64,000 nt of DNA from Mesobacillus campisalis (GCF_000986785.1 NZ_LAYY01000008.1:148648-212647); one strand, 5' to 3'. Positions 1-11,631 are shown, counted from the stretch's first letter. Made by a program: numbers and translations. The notes: a model not told the origin generated them from the sequence alone.

Positions 1-86
1 CTCCATGCGGACTCGATTCACGCTTTTCCCCCGCCCCTGTCCGAATCTCCCGCTGCCTCCTCCATCCAGGAACTGAGGCTCTCACT

Positions 87-115
87 AAAAAAACCTCCCG
101 GCAAGCCGGGAGGTT
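87..115 (-). terminator. Intrinsic terminator of tyrS
   Basis: Read on the minus strand, a GC-rich stem (CCTCCCGGC pairing with GCCGGGAGG over a two-base loop) is followed by a run of T. It lies directly after the tyrS stop codon. Positions 1-86 hold nothing I can assign. Confidence 0.9.
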
Positions 116-121
116 ACGTAT

Positions 122-1690
<1,569 letters not shown>

Positions 1691-1699
1691 TTAAAGCAT

Positions 1700-1728
1700 T
1701 TTTACCATATATTCAGGGATATTGTCAA
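1700..1728 (-). promoter_or_regulatory. Putative sigma-A promoter of the tyrS leader
   Basis: A perfect -35 TTGACA (complement of 1723-1728) is followed after 17-18 bases by a weak A-rich -10 (GTAAAA/TAAAAA, about 1699-1705). It sits just upstream of the T-box leader. The -35 is convincing; the -10 is poor. Confidence 0.5.
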
Positions 1729-1787
1729 ACTGCATGATGAAAAAATCAGGAAATTGTAAACCGCTGTCATTTCCCCTGCCGTGTTTA

Positions 1788-1796
1788 TGCTATAAT
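1788..1796 (+). promoter_or_regulatory. Extended -10 promoter of the penicillin-binding protein gene
   Basis: TGC-TATAAT forms a perfect extended -10 (TGnTATAAT). No good -35 lies at the right distance. The start codon is 25 bases downstream, giving a very short leader. Confidence 0.6.
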
Positions 1797-1820
1797 GAAT
1801 GTGTTTTAGGGGGAGTGATA

Positions 1821-4688
1821 ATGAGTCAAGAAAAACGCGGATGGAAAGATAGATTCACATCCTGGTCGGCTTTTTTTACAAATAAACGAACAGTAAAAAG
1901 CGCCAGGGTTACTTACAGTGTCGTCTGGAACCTGCTGTTGCTGTTCCTCATCATCATCGTCATCGGGGCCGGCTTTGCCGGCGGCGCAGGTGCAGGGTAT
2001 TTTGCATCACTTGTAAAGGATGAGCCAGTCCGTTCCTATGATAAGATGAAGAAAGAAATCTACAACTATGAGGAAACATCCAACTTGTTTTTTTCGGATA
2101 ATGTCTACCTCGGAAAACTTCGAACCGACCTGTATCGGGAAGAAGTGGAGCTGAAGGATATTTCACAGCACCTGATCAATGCTGTCATTGCAACAGAAGA
2201 TGAGTATTTTTACGAGCATGACGGGGTTGTGCCCAAAGCGATCATGCGCGCCCTGTTCCAGGAAGTGACCAATTCGGCCAACTCTTCTGGAGGAAGCACG
2301 CTGACGCAGCAGCTGATAAAAAATCAAATCCTGACAAACGAGGTTTCTTTTGAAAGAAAGGCAAAGGAAATTCTGCTTGCCTTGCGCCTCGAGCGTTTTT
2401 TTGAAAAAGAGGAAATTCTTGAAGCCTACTTGAATGTCGCTACCTTCGGCCGTGATGCTTCCGGCAATAACATCGCTGGCGTCCAGGCGGCCGCAAGGGG
2501 AATTTTCGGCGTCGATGTCAAGGATCTGACCTTGCCGCAGGCGGCATTCATTGCTGGACTGCCGCAAAGCCCATTCGGCTATACTCCTTTCAGCAGCGAT
2601 CAGGGAAAGCTGAAGGAAAATCTGGAGCCCGGGCTGTCGAGAATGAAAACCGTCCTTGAAAGAATGCATACCGGCGGTTTCATCACGGAGGAAGAATATA
2701 ATCAAGCGTCTGCCTACGATATCACAAAGGACTTTCTAAAAGAGGCAGACAGCGGAAATACAATTGAGGAGTACCCGTATCTCACAATGGAAATTGAAAA
2801 GAGGGCCAAAGATATCCTCGCGAAGATTTTGGCTGAGCAGGCAGGCTATGAGCCGGAGGATTACGATAACGATAAAGACCTCCGGGCTGAATTCAATGCC
2901 CTGGCTGACCGGAACATGCGCCAGAGCGGCTACAATATCCATACGACGATTAATAAAGAAATCTATGACCGCATGCAGGAGGTCGCAAAGAACTTTCAGC
3001 TGTATGGAAGCAACAAAACCATCCAGCAGCGTAATCCTGAAACAGGCAAGATGGAAAACGTTACCCTGCCGGTAGAGCTGGGAGCCATCCTGATTGAAAA
3101 TAAAACTGGAAAAATCATCAGCTTTGTCGGTGGCCGTGATTTTAAACGGGAACAAGTAAATCACGCTACGTTTGCAAAGAGACCAAACGGTTCCACGATG
3201 AAACCATTGCTTGTCTATGCTCCGGCCATGGAGCTAGGAAAGCTTCATCCGGGAAGCGTGCTTCCAGACGTTGAAGTTTACCTTAATGGACCAGGAAAAC
3301 CGTGGCCAAACAACTACGACAGAAGCTACAGCGGCTTGACTTCAGCACGCTATGCACTGACACGTTCCTATAACGTTCCTGCTGTCGTCGCCTACAAAAA
3401 TATTGTGAACCAAAGGCCGACGACGTTCCTGGAGAAGATGGGCTTCACTTCCCTCGAGAAGGATGACCATACGAACCTTTCGGCATCCCTTGGCTCCATT
3501 GCGGGTGTAACTGTTGAAGAAAATGTCAATGCCTATGGAACATTTGCCAACGGGGGCAAATTTATCGATGCGTACATGATCGATAAAATTACCGATAAGG
3601 ATGGCAATGTCATTTTTGAACACAAATCCGAGCCTGTGGATGTATTCAGTCCGCAGACAGCCTATTTGACGGTTGATATGATGCGCGATGTCATCACCCG
3701 GGGCACAGCCACCTCCCTTAACAACCGGCTGAAATTCAGTTCGGACTGGGCAGGCAAAACGGGAACAGGCCATAATTATTATGATTCCTGGTTTGTTGCC
3801 ACGAATCCCAATGTCTCATTCGGCGTTTGGAACGGATATGACGTGAACCTGTCATTGGAGAGATCTTATAAAGGAGTAAGCTATGGGATGCGGAATATTT
3901 ATCTTTGGGCTGACTTGATGAACGCAGCCTATGATGTGGATCCCAAGCTTGTCGATCCGGACCAGCGTTTTGAAATGCCAGGCGGGATTGTCAGAAGGTC
4001 TTATTGCTCTGTTTCAGGCTTGCTGCCTTCCAAAGCTTGTTCTGATGCAGGACTGGTCCAGTCAGACCTCTTTATCGCCAAGTATGCACCGACAAAGGTC
4101 GACGACAGCCTGTCGGCGAGCAGATTTGTAAGGGTTGGGGATAAACGCTACTTCGCCCTCGATTCCACACCAGGCGAATTTGTGGAAACTGGCGGGGTAA
4201 CGATTGATCCAAGCTACATGGAAAGCCTCATTGGCCATAAGATTAAAAATCCATCCCAGCTTGTGCCCGGAAAAGAAGCCTGGTCCAACATCCTTGTGGC
4301 CAGCTCCAAGCTGAATGAAAACGGCCGTACGCCATCTCCGCTTAAAATCAGTGCGAGCGGCAAGACGATAAAGTGGAGTTCTCATGGCGATAATGATGTG
4401 GTCGGTTATCGGATATACAATAATGGCAAAAAAGTTGCGAGCATCAAGTCTGGATCATCGCTATCCTATTCTGCCGGAAATGGATCCTTCCATGTGACCG
4501 CGGTTGATATCGCAGGCAAGGAGTCCGCCCCTTCCAATATGGTAAAGATTGGCGAGGAGAAACCTAAGGAAAAAGAAGCGGAGAAACCAAAACAGGAGAA
4601 TAAGCCAAAAGCAGAGGATACACCAAAGCCAGCTGATGGCGAAAAGCCTCCGGAAGAGACACCTGATGATCCTGAGGATGAAAGCTAA
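1821..4688 (+). CDS. Class A penicillin-binding protein (PBP1A family)
   Basis: Bifunctional peptidoglycan synthase acting outside the membrane: a GT51 glycosyltransferase polymerises lipid II and a transpeptidase cross-links the strands. The 955-residue protein has a cytoplasmic start, a membrane anchor at about 32-62, GT motifs EDEYFYEHDG (126-135) and STLTQQ (159-164), then the transpeptidase triad S-x-x-K (STMK, 458-461), S-x-N (SYN, 516-518) and KTG (646-648). The C-terminus has a fibronectin-III-like segment and a charged K/E/P-rich tail. The start at 1821 follows AGGGGGAGTG; the open frame upstream lacks a ribosome site. It is divergent from tyrS and probably monocistronic. All catalytic residues are present. 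Confidence 0.94.
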   Translation: MSQEKRGWKDRFTSWSAFFTNKRTVKSARVTYSVVWNLLLLFLIIIVIGAGFAGGAGAGYFASLVKDEPVRSYDKMKKEIYNYEETSNLFFSDNVYLGKLRTDLYREEVELKDISQHLINAVIATEDEYFYEHDGVVPKAIMRALFQEVTNSANSSGGSTLTQQLIKNQILTNEVSFERKAKEILLALRLERFFEKEEILEAYLNVATFGRDASGNNIAGVQAAARGIFGVDVKDLTLPQAAFIAGLPQSPFGYTPFSSDQGKLKENLEPGLSRMKTVLERMHTGGFITEEEYNQASAYDITKDFLKEADSGNTIEEYPYLTMEIEKRAKDILAKILAEQAGYEPEDYDNDKDLRAEFNALADRNMRQSGYNIHTTINKEIYDRMQEVAKNFQLYGSNKTIQQRNPETGKMENVTLPVELGAILIENKTGKIISFVGGRDFKREQVNHATFAKRPNGSTMKPLLVYAPAMELGKLHPGSVLPDVEVYLNGPGKPWPNNYDRSYSGLTSARYALTRSYNVPAVVAYKNIVNQRPTTFLEKMGFTSLEKDDHTNLSASLGSIAGVTVEENVNAYGTFANGGKFIDAYMIDKITDKDGNVIFEHKSEPVDVFSPQTAYLTVDMMRDVITRGTATSLNNRLKFSSDWAGKTGTGHNYYDSWFVATNPNVSFGVWNGYDVNLSLERSYKGVSYGMRNIYLWADLMNAAYDVDPKLVDPDQRFEMPGGIVRRSYCSVSGLLPSKACSDAGLVQSDLFIAKYAPTKVDDSLSASRFVRVGDKRYFALDSTPGEFVETGGVTIDPSYMESLIGHKIKNPSQLVPGKEAWSNILVASSKLNENGRTPSPLKISASGKTIKWSSHGDNDVVGYRIYNNGKKVASIKSGSSLSYSAGNGSFHVTAVDIAGKESAPSNMVKIGEEKPKEKEAEKPKQENKPKAEDTPKPADGEKPPEETPDDPEDES

Positions 4689-4700
4689 ATCATATTTTTG

Positions 4701-4726
4701 TGCGGAGGATGGCTCCTCCGCCTTTT
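4701..4726 (+). terminator. Intrinsic terminator after the penicillin-binding protein gene
   Basis: GCGGAGGA and TCCTCCGC arms (4702-4721) are followed by CTTTT, just after the stop codon. Confidence 0.75.
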
Positions 4727-4738
4727 GTTATCAAAGAC

Positions 4739-4773
4739 GCAAAAAAGGAACCGCGGAACGGTTCCTTTTTTTG
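4739..4773. terminator. Bidirectional terminator between the PBP gene and acsA
   Basis: AAAAAAGGAACCG and CGGTTCCTTTTTTT form a symmetrical hairpin with A and T tracts on both sides. It can end transcription arriving from either convergent gene. Confidence 0.85.
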
Positions 4774-4803
4774 CATGAAAGCCCTGCGGTTGGCGCAGGC
4801 TTC

Positions 4804-6522
4804 CTAGTCTTCCATCGTTGATAAATCACCTGTCGGAAGGTCGAGCTCCCAGGCCTTTAGGACGCGGCGCATGATTTTACCGCTCCGGGTCTTCGGCAGC
4901 TTGTCACGGAAGTCGATTTCCCTTGGTGCAGCATGGGCTGCGAGACCCTTTTTGACAAACTGGCGGATTTCTTCCTTCAGTTCATCCGACTGCTCGTAGC
5001 CGTCCCTTAAAGCGATGAATGCCTTGATAATTTCGCCCCTGACCGGGTCCGGCTTCCCAATCACTCCGGCTTCTGCCACTGCCGGGTGTTCGACCAGCTT
5101 GCTTTCTACCTCGAACGGGCCAACACGCTCTCCGGATGTCATGATGACATCATCAATCCGGCCCTGGAACCAGAAATAGCCATCTTCATCCATATAAGCG
5201 GAATCGCCTGAAACATACCAGTCGCCAGGCATAAAGTAGGATTCGTATTTTGGCTGATTGTTCCAGATTGTATGCATCATTGAAGGCCAGCCCTTTTTAA
5301 TGGCCAGGTTGCCCATGCGGTAAGGCGGAAGCTCTTCGCCGCGGTCATCGACAATCGCCGCCTTGACTCCTGGAATAGGCTTGCCCATTGATCCCGGCTT
5401 AATCTCCATACAAGGATAGTTGCAGATCAGCTGAGCGCCTGTCTCTGTCATCCACCAGGTATCATGGATACGCAGGTTGAAGACCTTCATGCCCCAGCGG
5501 ACCACTTCCGGATTCAGCGGCTCACCTACGCTCAGAATATGGCGCAGGCTTGAAAGGTCAAACTTCTTGATAACTTCATCCCCTGCTCCCATCAGCATCC
5601 TGAACGCCGTAGGCGCACTGTACCAGACGGTCACACCGTATTCCTCTATCATGCTGTACCATGTTTCCGGACTAAAGCGTCCCCCCACCACAACATTTGT
5701 TGAGCCTGTCAGCCAAGGTCCGAATATTCCATAGGAGGTGCCAGTCACCCAGCCGGGGTCTGCTGTACACCAGTAGACATCCTCTTCCTTCAAATCCAGT
5801 ACCCATTTGGCCGTCTGGTAGTGCTGGACCATGGCATTATGGACGTGCAGCACCCCTTTTGGCTTCCCTGTTGAGCCGGAAGTATAATGGAGAATCAGTC
5901 CATCACTCCGGTCGACCCATTCGATTTGAAGCTTTTTACTGGCAGCGGCCAGCTTCTTGTTAAAATCAATGAACTTTCCGGACTCTTCAATATCATTTCC
6001 TACCAGGAAAATATGCTTCAATTCCGGCAGTTCCTCCACTGGTACGCGCTTTAGAAGTTCCGGTGTTGTCACAAGGACCTTTGCCCCGCTGTCCTGCAGA
6101 CGGTCACGCACCGCTCCCTCCATGAATGCTTCAAACAGCGGTCCGACAATGGCCCCAAGCTTGATGGCACCAAGCACCGCGAAATATAGTTCCGGAGAGC
6201 GCGGCATGAAAATGAATACCCGGTCTCCCTTCTCTACATCACCATATGTTTTAAACACATTCCCAGCCTGGTTGGAATATTCCTTCATTTCCCTGTAAGT
6301 ATATTTTTCCTTGCGGTTTCCTTCCTGATAAAAAAGGGCTATTTTATTTTTCCGGAATCCTTCGGCATGGCGGTCGACTGCTTCATACGCCATGTTCACC
6401 TTGCCGGTATCGGACCAGGAGAAGTTCTTTTCGGCCTCCTGCCAATTAAATTGGCTATACGTCTCTTCATAGTTTTGGAGATTGTGAGACCCCTTGATTA
6501 CTGGTAACGCTTCCACTTTCAT
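4804..6522 (-). CDS. acsA: Acetyl-CoA synthetase (AMP-forming)
   Basis: Activates acetate to acetyl-CoA through acetyl-AMP, letting cells reuse excreted acetate. The 572-residue protein has the AMP-binding loop TSGSTGKPKG (214-223) and the C-terminal PKTRSGKIMRR motif, in which K549 is the conserved lysine. In B. subtilis that lysine is acetylated by AcuA (inactivating) and deacetylated by AcuC; both genes lie divergently next door. The ribosome site AAGGGGG precedes the ATG. The intergenic region holds a clear promoter for this gene overlapped by a palindrome, and a cre site nearer acuA. Length and start match the B. subtilis protein. Confidence 0.98.
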   Translation of the reverse strand: MKVEALPVIKGSHNLQNYEETYSQFNWQEAEKNFSWSDTGKVNMAYEAVDRHAEGFRKNKIALFYQEGNRKEKYTYREMKEYSNQAGNVFKTYGDVEKGDRVFIFMPRSPELYFAVLGAIKLGAIVGPLFEAFMEGAVRDRLQDSGAKVLVTTPELLKRVPVEELPELKHIFLVGNDIEESGKFIDFNKKLAAASKKLQIEWVDRSDGLILHYTSGSTGKPKGVLHVHNAMVQHYQTAKWVLDLKEEDVYWCTADPGWVTGTSYGIFGPWLTGSTNVVVGGRFSPETWYSMIEEYGVTVWYSAPTAFRMLMGAGDEVIKKFDLSSLRHILSVGEPLNPEVVRWGMKVFNLRIHDTWWMTETGAQLICNYPCMEIKPGSMGKPIPGVKAAIVDDRGEELPPYRMGNLAIKKGWPSMMHTIWNNQPKYESYFMPGDWYVSGDSAYMDEDGYFWFQGRIDDVIMTSGERVGPFEVESKLVEHPAVAEAGVIGKPDPVRGEIIKAFIALRDGYEQSDELKEEIRQFVKKGLAAHAAPREIDFRDKLPKTRSGKIMRRVLKAWELDLPTGDLSTMED

Positions 6523-6558
6523 TCACGTGTCCCCCTTAACTCATCGTATTTAAAAAAC

Positions 6559-6587
6559 ATTATAGTATAAATATGTTATTTTCACAA
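6559..6587 (-). promoter_or_regulatory. Sigma-A promoter of acsA
   Basis: On the minus strand, -35 TTGTGA (6582-6587) and -10 TATAAT (6559-6564) are separated by exactly 17 bases, 37 bases upstream of the start codon. The -35 overlaps the palindrome at 6584-6600. Confidence 0.8.
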
Positions 6588-6600
6588 TTTTTAAAATTGT
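6584..6600. promoter_or_regulatory. Perfect palindrome overlapping the acsA -35 (candidate operator)
   Basis: ACAATTTT-T-AAAATTGT is a perfect 17-base palindrome overlapping the acsA -35 box. It resembles a shortened CodY box (AATTTTCNGAAAATT), and acsA of B. subtilis is reported to be under CcpA and CodY control. The regulator is inferred, not shown. Confidence 0.45.
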
Positions 6601-6665
6601 GGAGAATAACATTTTTTATCAAAACCACCTGTTTTCTGGCTGGCCGGATAAGACAGAAAATTTAG

Positions 6666-6679
6666 TGAAAACGCTTTTA
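6666..6679 (+). promoter_or_regulatory. CcpA-binding cre site upstream of acuA
   Basis: TGAAAACGCTTTTA matches the cre consensus TGWAANCGNTNWCA at all but one position. It overlaps where the -35 of the acuA promoter should be (its -10 TATAAT is at 6696-6701), so CcpA bound here would block acuABC. Glucose repression of acuABC by CcpA is established in B. subtilis, and ccpA itself lies 2.6 kb away. Confidence 0.85.
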
Positions 6680-6737
6680 TTTTTCCATTTTCATGTATAA
6701 TAGAGAGGAGAATTCCAACTGTTTTGGTGGTGACTGA

Positions 6738-7370
6738 ATGGAACATAAAAAAACTTACAACGCAAAAGAAGTAAAAACGGTCCATGGAAGCCTGATTATC
6801 GAGGGCCCTGTTTCTTCCGAAAAAATTGCAAATTTGGAGTTCCACCACGATTTGGTTGCTTTCAGGCAGCCCGCCCAGCAGCATCAGGCCCTGATTGAGA
6901 TTGCCAAGTTGCCTGAAGGCAGAATCATTATTGCCAGGCACGAGCATATGATAGTCGGCTATGTTACCTATCTGTATCCGGATCCGCTTGAGCGCTGGTC
7001 GGAAGGCGGCATGGAGGATTTGATCGAACTTGGGGCCATTGAAGTTATCCCGAAGTTTCGCGGTGCCTCAGTAGGCAAAAACCTGCTGGTCGTTTCGATG
7101 ATGGATGATGCAATGGAAGATTATATTATTATTACGACAGAATATTATTGGCATTGGGATTTAAAGAGCACTGGGCTGAATGTATGGGAGTATCGGAAAA
7201 TGATGGAAAAAATGATGAACGCGGGGGGTCTTGAATGGTATGCGACCGATGATCCCGAAATCAGTTCCCACCCGGCGAATTGCCTGATGGCAAGGATCGG
7301 AAAAAGAATTGGCCCTGAATCGGTTGAAAGATTCGATCGTTTAAGGTTCATGAACCGATTTATGTATTGA
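6738..7370 (+). CDS. acuA: Acetoin utilization protein AcuA, protein N-acetyltransferase for AcsA
   Basis: GNAT-family enzyme of 210 residues, the same length as B. subtilis AcuA, which acetylates the active-site lysine of acetyl-CoA synthetase and switches it off. The central part has the GNAT-like run GAIEVIPKFRG and a following acetyl-CoA-binding turn (about residues 95-115). It is first in the acuABC operon, divergent from its target acsA. The ATG has a GGTGGTG ribosome site. A TATAAT -10 and a cre site precede it, so the operon should be catabolite-repressed. Family assignment rests on overall similarity and synteny. Confidence 0.95.
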   Translation: MEHKKTYNAKEVKTVHGSLIIEGPVSSEKIANLEFHHDLVAFRQPAQQHQALIEIAKLPEGRIIIARHEHMIVGYVTYLYPDPLERWSEGGMEDLIELGAIEVIPKFRGASVGKNLLVVSMMDDAMEDYIIITTEYYWHWDLKSTGLNVWEYRKMMEKMMNAGGLEWYATDDPEISSHPANCLMARIGKRIGPESVERFDRLRFMNRFMY

Positions 7371-7403
7371 TCCTCAAAATCTATCAATCCAGCAAGGGGG
7401 ACT

Positions 7404-8054
7404 ATGATGATAGTAGAAGAAATCATGCAGAGCGACGTAAGGACGCTTAAGCCCGAAAATACGATTGAAGAAGCCTGCGACCTGATGGAGAAGAAAAGGA
7501 TTAGGCATTTGCCGATTGTCAATGGAAGCGGGAAGCTGGTCGGCCTCGTAACGGACCGTGATATCCGCGCTGCACTTCCTTCCATTTTCCTCCGCAAGGA
7601 TGACCAGGGCATACTGGCCAAACCGCTTGAAAGCTTGATGACGACCGAGCTGATCACCTGCCATCCGCTTGATTTTGTCGAGGAAGTCGCAGCACTATTT
7701 TATGAGCATAATATCGGCTGCCTTCCTGTAGTCAATGACCGGAAGCTTGTTGGGATTATAACAGAAACAGATTTGCTCCACACTCTTGTGGCCTTGACAG
7801 GAGCGCATCAGCCCGGATCGCAAATCGAAGTGAAAGTCCCTAACAAGGCAGGCATGCTGAACAGTGTGGCTTCGATTATCAGTGCAAGGAAAGCAAACAT
7901 CTCCTCTGTCCTTGTCTACCCCGATCGGCAGGATGCAAGCTATAAGATTCTTGTGTTCAGGGTCCAGACCATGAATCCCATCAGCCTGATTGATGATTTG
8001 AAAAAGGCGGGTTTCAATGTACTATGGCCAAATCTTCCGGGGGTTTCATCATGA
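7404..8054 (+). CDS. acuB: Acetoin utilization protein AcuB (CBS pair and ACT-like domain)
   Basis: A 216-residue protein with two CBS motifs (about residues 5-55 and 75-130, both with the G-x-(V/I)-T-(D/E)-x-D signature: GLVTDRD and GIITETD), followed by an ACT-like domain starting near [15 protein letters not shown] pairs bind adenine nucleotides, so a role in sensing energy state in the AcuA/AcuC cycle is plausible, but the molecular function is not established. The first of two ATGs follows AAGGGGG. The stop codon overlaps the acuC start as ATGA, showing translational coupling. Confidence 0.95.
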   Translation: MMIVEEIMQSDVRTLKPENTIEEACDLMEKKRIRHLPIVNGSGKLVGLVTDRDIRAALPSIFLRKDDQGILAKPLESLMTTELITCHPLDFVEEVAALFYEHNIGCLPVVNDRKLVGIITETDLLHTLVALTGAHQPGSQIEVKVPNKAGMLNSVASIISARKANISSVLVYPDRQDASYKILVFRVQTMNPISLIDDLKKAGFNVLWPNLPGVSS

Positions 8055-9253
8055 GCGGCAATTCCGTTTTCGTCTATTCAGAGGATTTGCTTAAATACAA
8101 ATTCAGCAGCCATCATCCTTTTAACCAGCTGCGCCTGAAATTGACGCTTGACCTTCTCCAGAAGGCAAATGCCATCTCGGATGAGCAGATCATTGTTCCT
8201 CGCCCCGCAACCGAGGACGAGCTGTTCCTGATTCACGACCCCGATTATGTAAACGCTGTCAGGCTTGCCGGCCATGGTCAGCTTCAGTCCGAGGCAGCGG
8301 ATGGATTTGGCCTTGGAACGGACGATACCCCAATTTTTGAAAATATGCATGAAGCAAGCTCCCTGCTCGTGGGAGGAACCCTGACTGCGGTAGATCAGGT
8401 AATGACCGGCAAAGCTAGTCATGCCCTCCATCTTGGGGGCGGGCTGCACCACGGATTCCGCGGTAAAGCGTCCGGCTTCTGCATTTACAATGACAGTTCA
8501 GTAGCCATCAAATACCTGCAGGAAAAATACAATGCGCGGGTATTATACGTGGATACGGATGCCCACCATGGCGACGGCGTGCAATGGTCCTTTTATGACG
8601 ACCCGAATGTATGCACACTCTCCATACACGAGACAGGAAGGTACTTGTTTCCCGGGACAGGAAATGTGAACGAACGCGGTCAGGGAAAAGGCTATGGCTA
8701 TTCCTTCAATATTCCGGTCGATGCGTTTACGGAAGATGAGTCCTGGCTGGATGCGTACCGGCAGGCGATTACCGAAGTGGCAGAGTTCTTTAAACCTGAC
8801 GTTATCCTCACCCAAAATGGAGCGGATTCCCATTATTACGATCCGCTGACACATCTCTCGGCCACGATGAAAATATATCGGGAGATTCCCAAGCTGGCCC
8901 ACCAGATCGCCCACCAATATTGCGGCGGCAAGTGGATTGCCGTCGGCGGCGGCGGCTACGATATATGGCGGGTGGTGCCGCGCGCCTGGGCGCTGATCTG
9001 GATGGAAATGACCGAAAACCCGAATTGCCATGGCCTTCTCCCCGAAAAATGGATACAGGAATGGCAATCTAAAGCCGAGGTGCCGCTTCCAAAGGAATGG
9101 GAGGATCCTGACGGGATTTATCAGCCCATTCCCCGGAAACAGGAAATCACAGAAAAAAACAGCCAGACACTTGAAAAAGCACTCTATCCAATCAGAAGCC
9201 AGAAGAAGTCGGAGGAATTGGAACCAAAGGCAGAGGCTCCACGAAAACAATAA
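8051..9253 (+). CDS. acuC: Histone-deacetylase-family protein deacetylase AcuC
   Basis: Zinc-dependent deacetylase of the class I HDAC/arginase fold that reverses AcuA acetylation of acetyl-CoA synthetase. The 400-residue protein shows the metal-site motif DTDAHHGDG, the upstream GGGLHHGF histidine pair and the downstream GGGGYD loop. I chose the ATG at 8051 (GGGGG upstream, ATGA overlap with acuB) rather than the upstream frame opening at 8024, since the protein then starts like B. subtilis AcuC. The C-terminal tail is charged and slightly longer than usual. Confidence 0.95.
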   Translation: MSGNSVFVYSEDLLKYKFSSHHPFNQLRLKLTLDLLQKANAISDEQIIVPRPATEDELFLIHDPDYVNAVRLAGHGQLQSEAADGFGLGTDDTPIFENMHEASSLLVGGTLTAVDQVMTGKASHALHLGGGLHHGFRGKASGFCIYNDSSVAIKYLQEKYNARVLYVDTDAHHGDGVQWSFYDDPNVCTLSIHETGRYLFPGTGNVNERGQGKGYGYSFNIPVDAFTEDESWLDAYRQAITEVAEFFKPDVILTQNGADSHYYDPLTHLSATMKIYREIPKLAHQIAHQYCGGKWIAVGGGGYDIWRVVPRAWALIWMEMTENPNCHGLLPEKWIQEWQSKAEVPLPKEWEDPDGIYQPIPRKQEITEKNSQTLEKALYPIRSQKKSEELEPKAEAPRKQ

Positions 9254-9257
9254 AAGA

Positions 9258-9288
9258 AGACCGCAATTAAATGCGGCCTTTTTTTATT
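9258..9288. terminator. Terminator between acuC and ccpA
   Basis: CCGCA and TGCGG arms over a six-base loop are followed by TTTTTTT on the plus strand. It lies between the two convergent stop codons; the minus-strand version is weaker. Confidence 0.7.
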
Positions 9289-10285
9289 ATTTCGTGGACT
9301 GCCTGTATTCAATTCTATGCGGCAGGAGAACTGTTTGATCTTCTACTGTCTCCTTGTTCATCAGTTTAGTCAGGAGCCTCATCGCAACTGCGCCGATGTC
9401 GTATAAAGGCTGGACAATCGTTGTCAGCTGGGGACGGACCATCAGGGCCAGCCTTGTATTGTCAGAGCTGATCACCTCAAAGTCTTCCGGCACGTTATAT
9501 CCGCGATCCACTGCACCGTGTACAACACCAAGTGCCATTTCATCGGAACCTACGATGACGGCTGAAGGCTTTTCTGGCACCTCAAGAAGCTTTTCCAGCG
9601 CCTCCAAACCTGAATCATACGTATAATCACCTTCAATCACCAGATCCTCTTCATAGCCAAGCCCGGCCTCTTCAAGTGCACGCTTGTAACCGGCAAGCTT
9701 CTTCTCCGTATTAATTGGTTCATGGAGCGGTCCAACCACAAAGGCGATTTTTTCATGCCCTTTATCCACCATAACCTGAACGGCATCAAATGTTGCTTGC
9801 TCATAGTCGATATTGACAGTCGGAACGCTCTCGGAACTTTCAATTGATCCGGCAAGAACAATCGGCACAGGTGATTTTTTAAATTCGTCCACATGTTCTT
9901 CCGTTATATTGCCACCCATGAAAACAATGCCGTCCACTTGCTTGCCCAGCATTGTATTCAATAGGTGAAGCTCTTTTTCCTTATTCTGGTCAGAGCTGCT
10001 GAGGATGATATTGTATTTGTACATGGTGGCAATATCCTCGATTCCTCTGGCAAGTTCCGCAAAAAATGGGGAGGAGATATCGGGAATGACAACTCCTACC
10101 GTTGTTGTCTTTTTGCTCGCCAGCCCTCTTGCTACTGCGTTAGGACGATACCCCAGCCTTTCAATGACTTCGAGAACCTTTTTCCTGGTCACCGGTTTTA
10201 CATTGGGATTGCCATTGACAACCCGGGAAACCGTTGCCATCGATACATTCGCTTCCCTTGCGACATCGTATATTGTTATATTCAT
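9287..10285 (-). CDS. ccpA: Catabolite control protein A
   Basis: LacI-family regulator that binds cre sites together with HPr-Ser46-P and controls carbon catabolite repression. The 332-residue protein begins with the nearly invariant DNA-binding helix-turn-helix ([20 protein letters not shown], residues 4-23) and continues with the two-lobed periplasmic-binding-like core, ending in the ELPHRIE-like strand typical of CcpA. The frame is open to a GTG at 10294, but that GTG is part of the ribosome site (AAGGAGTG), so the ATG at 10285 is the start. The acuABC cre site in this window is a direct expected target. Confidence 0.98.
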   Translation of the reverse strand: MNITIYDVAREANVSMATVSRVVNGNPNVKPVTRKKVLEVIERLGYRPNAVARGLASKKTTTVGVVIPDISSPFFAELARGIEDIATMYKYNIILSSSDQNKEKELHLLNTMLGKQVDGIVFMGGNITEEHVDEFKKSPVPIVLAGSIESSESVPTVNIDYEQATFDAVQVMVDKGHEKIAFVVGPLHEPINTEKKLAGYKRALEEAGLGYEEDLVIEGDYTYDSGLEALEKLLEVPEKPSAVIVGSDEMALGVVHGAVDRGYNVPEDFEVISSDNTRLALMVRPQLTTIVQPLYDIGAVAMRLLTKLMNKETVEDQTVLLPHRIEYRQSTK

Positions 10286-10510
10286 GAATACCACTCCTTA
10301 CATTCCGGCACATATCTTTTCTGTTAGTTTACAGCATAATCAACAATATTAAACATTTTTGAGATTGTGATTATATGTACAAGAATAATCCTGTTATTAA
10401 TCATACGATATCCACGCCATTCCCGCAATCTGAAGGGGTGTTTTTTTCAGAAAATGCCCATATATTTTGCATAAAATCAGCTTCATATGATTAATAGCCT
10501 ATTCTTCCAA

Positions 10511-10543
10511 GAAAAAACCTCCCCTGCTTAAAAGAGGGGAGGT
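10511..10543 (-). terminator. Intrinsic terminator of aroA
   Basis: On the minus strand ACCTCCCCT pairs with AGGGGAGGT and is followed by TTTTTT, 12 bases after the aroA stop. The ccpA-aroA gap is 269 bases; beyond this hairpin and a minus-strand TATAAT at 10370-10375 without a clear -35, I see nothing in it. Confidence 0.9.
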
Positions 10544-10554
10544 GCTCGTTAATT

Positions 10555-11631
10555 TTAGATATGAACAAAAGAGGATGCACGAAGAGAGTTGACAAACTCA
10601 TCGAACTGCTTAAGATCCATTTGCTGTGCGTTGTCTGACAGGGCTACAGCCGGATCCGGATGTACTTCTGCCATTACGCCGTCCGCCCCAATAGCCAAGG
10701 CTGCTTTCGCAGTTGGAAGAAGCAGGTCCCTTCTTCCTGTGGAATGGGTAACGTCCACCATGACAGGAAGATGCGTTTCCTGTTTTAGGATAGGTACCGC
10801 TGAGATATCAAGTGTGTTTCTGGTAGCTTTTTCATATGTGCGGATGCCGCGCTCACAAAGAATGATCTGTCCATTTCCTTGGGACATAATGTATTCAGCC
10901 GCATTGATGAACTCCTCGATGGTGGCTGACAGGCCTCTCTTCAGGAGAACAGGCTTGTTGACTGCACCTGCTGCTTTTAAAAGCTCAAAGTTCTGCATGT
11001 TGCGCGCACCGATTTGGATCACATCAATGTAGTCCACAGCCGTTTCAATATCGTTCGGATGGACGATTTCACTGATGACAGCCATATCATATTCATCGGC
11101 AACCCTTTTAAGGATCTTTAGGCCCTCGAGGCCCAGTCCCTGGAAGTCGTATGGAGATGTCCTTGGTTTATAAGCGCCTCCGCGAAGCAGCCTGAAACCT
11201 TTTTCTTTGACTGCTGCCGCCACAGTTGCAACCTGCTCATATGATTCAACCGAACATGGTCCGAAAACAAACTGCTGGCTGCCATCGCCAATTTTAACAC
11301 CTTTCACATCGATGACGGTATTGTCCGGTTTTTTCTTGCGTGAGACTAAAAGCGCTTTGCGGTGGTCATCCTCCTGAAGCTCCAGGCCCGCCTTGAAAAT
11401 TTGCTTGAAGATATGTTCAACCGTCGAGTTTTCAAACGGTCCGTCATTATTTTCCTTGATTAGGTCAAGCATGTGGCGTTCACGGACAGGATCGTAACGG
11501 TAAACCCCCTGCGTCTCTTTCGCCTTGCCAATTTCCTGTACAAGCAGGGCTCTCTCATTGATTAGGGAAAGCAGCTCCAGATTTAATTCATCCACGCGCT
11601 TTCTTAGTTGGTCCAGCTTTTCGTTGCTCAT
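10555..11631 (-). CDS. aroA: Bifunctional chorismate mutase / DAHP synthase
   Basis: First enzyme of the shikimate pathway, condensing phosphoenolpyruvate and erythrose 4-phosphate, fused to an N-terminal AroQ-type chorismate mutase (about residues 1-85) that serves as the feedback sensor for chorismate and prephenate. The 358-residue length equals B. subtilis AroA(G). The DAHP synthase domain has [19 protein letters not shown] and a metal-binding HSTGRRD. The ribosome site GAAGGGACGG precedes the ATG. The promoter is clear (11692-11720). The gene is monocistronic, ended by a strong terminator. Confidence 0.98.
   Translation of the reverse strand: MSNEKLDQLRKRVDELNLELLSLINERALLVQEIGKAKETQGVYRYDPVRERHMLDLIKENNDGPFENSTVEHIFKQIFKAGLELQEDDHRKALLVSRKKKPDNTVIDVKGVKIGDGSQQFVFGPCSVESYEQVATVAAAVKEKGFRLLRGGAYKPRTSPYDFQGLGLEGLKILKRVADEYDMAVISEIVHPNDIETAVDYIDVIQIGARNMQNFELLKAAGAVNKPVLLKRGLSATIEEFINAAEYIMSQGNGQIILCERGIRTYEKATRNTLDISAVPILKQETHLPVMVDVTHSTGRRDLLLPTAKAALAIGADGVMAEVHPDPAVALSDNAQQMDLKQFDEFVNSLRASSFVHI

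Noticed and set aside
10370..10375. TATAAT upstream of ccpA as its promoter
   Set aside because: It is a perfect -10 by sequence but has no acceptable -35 and lies 85 bases from the start; not enough to call.
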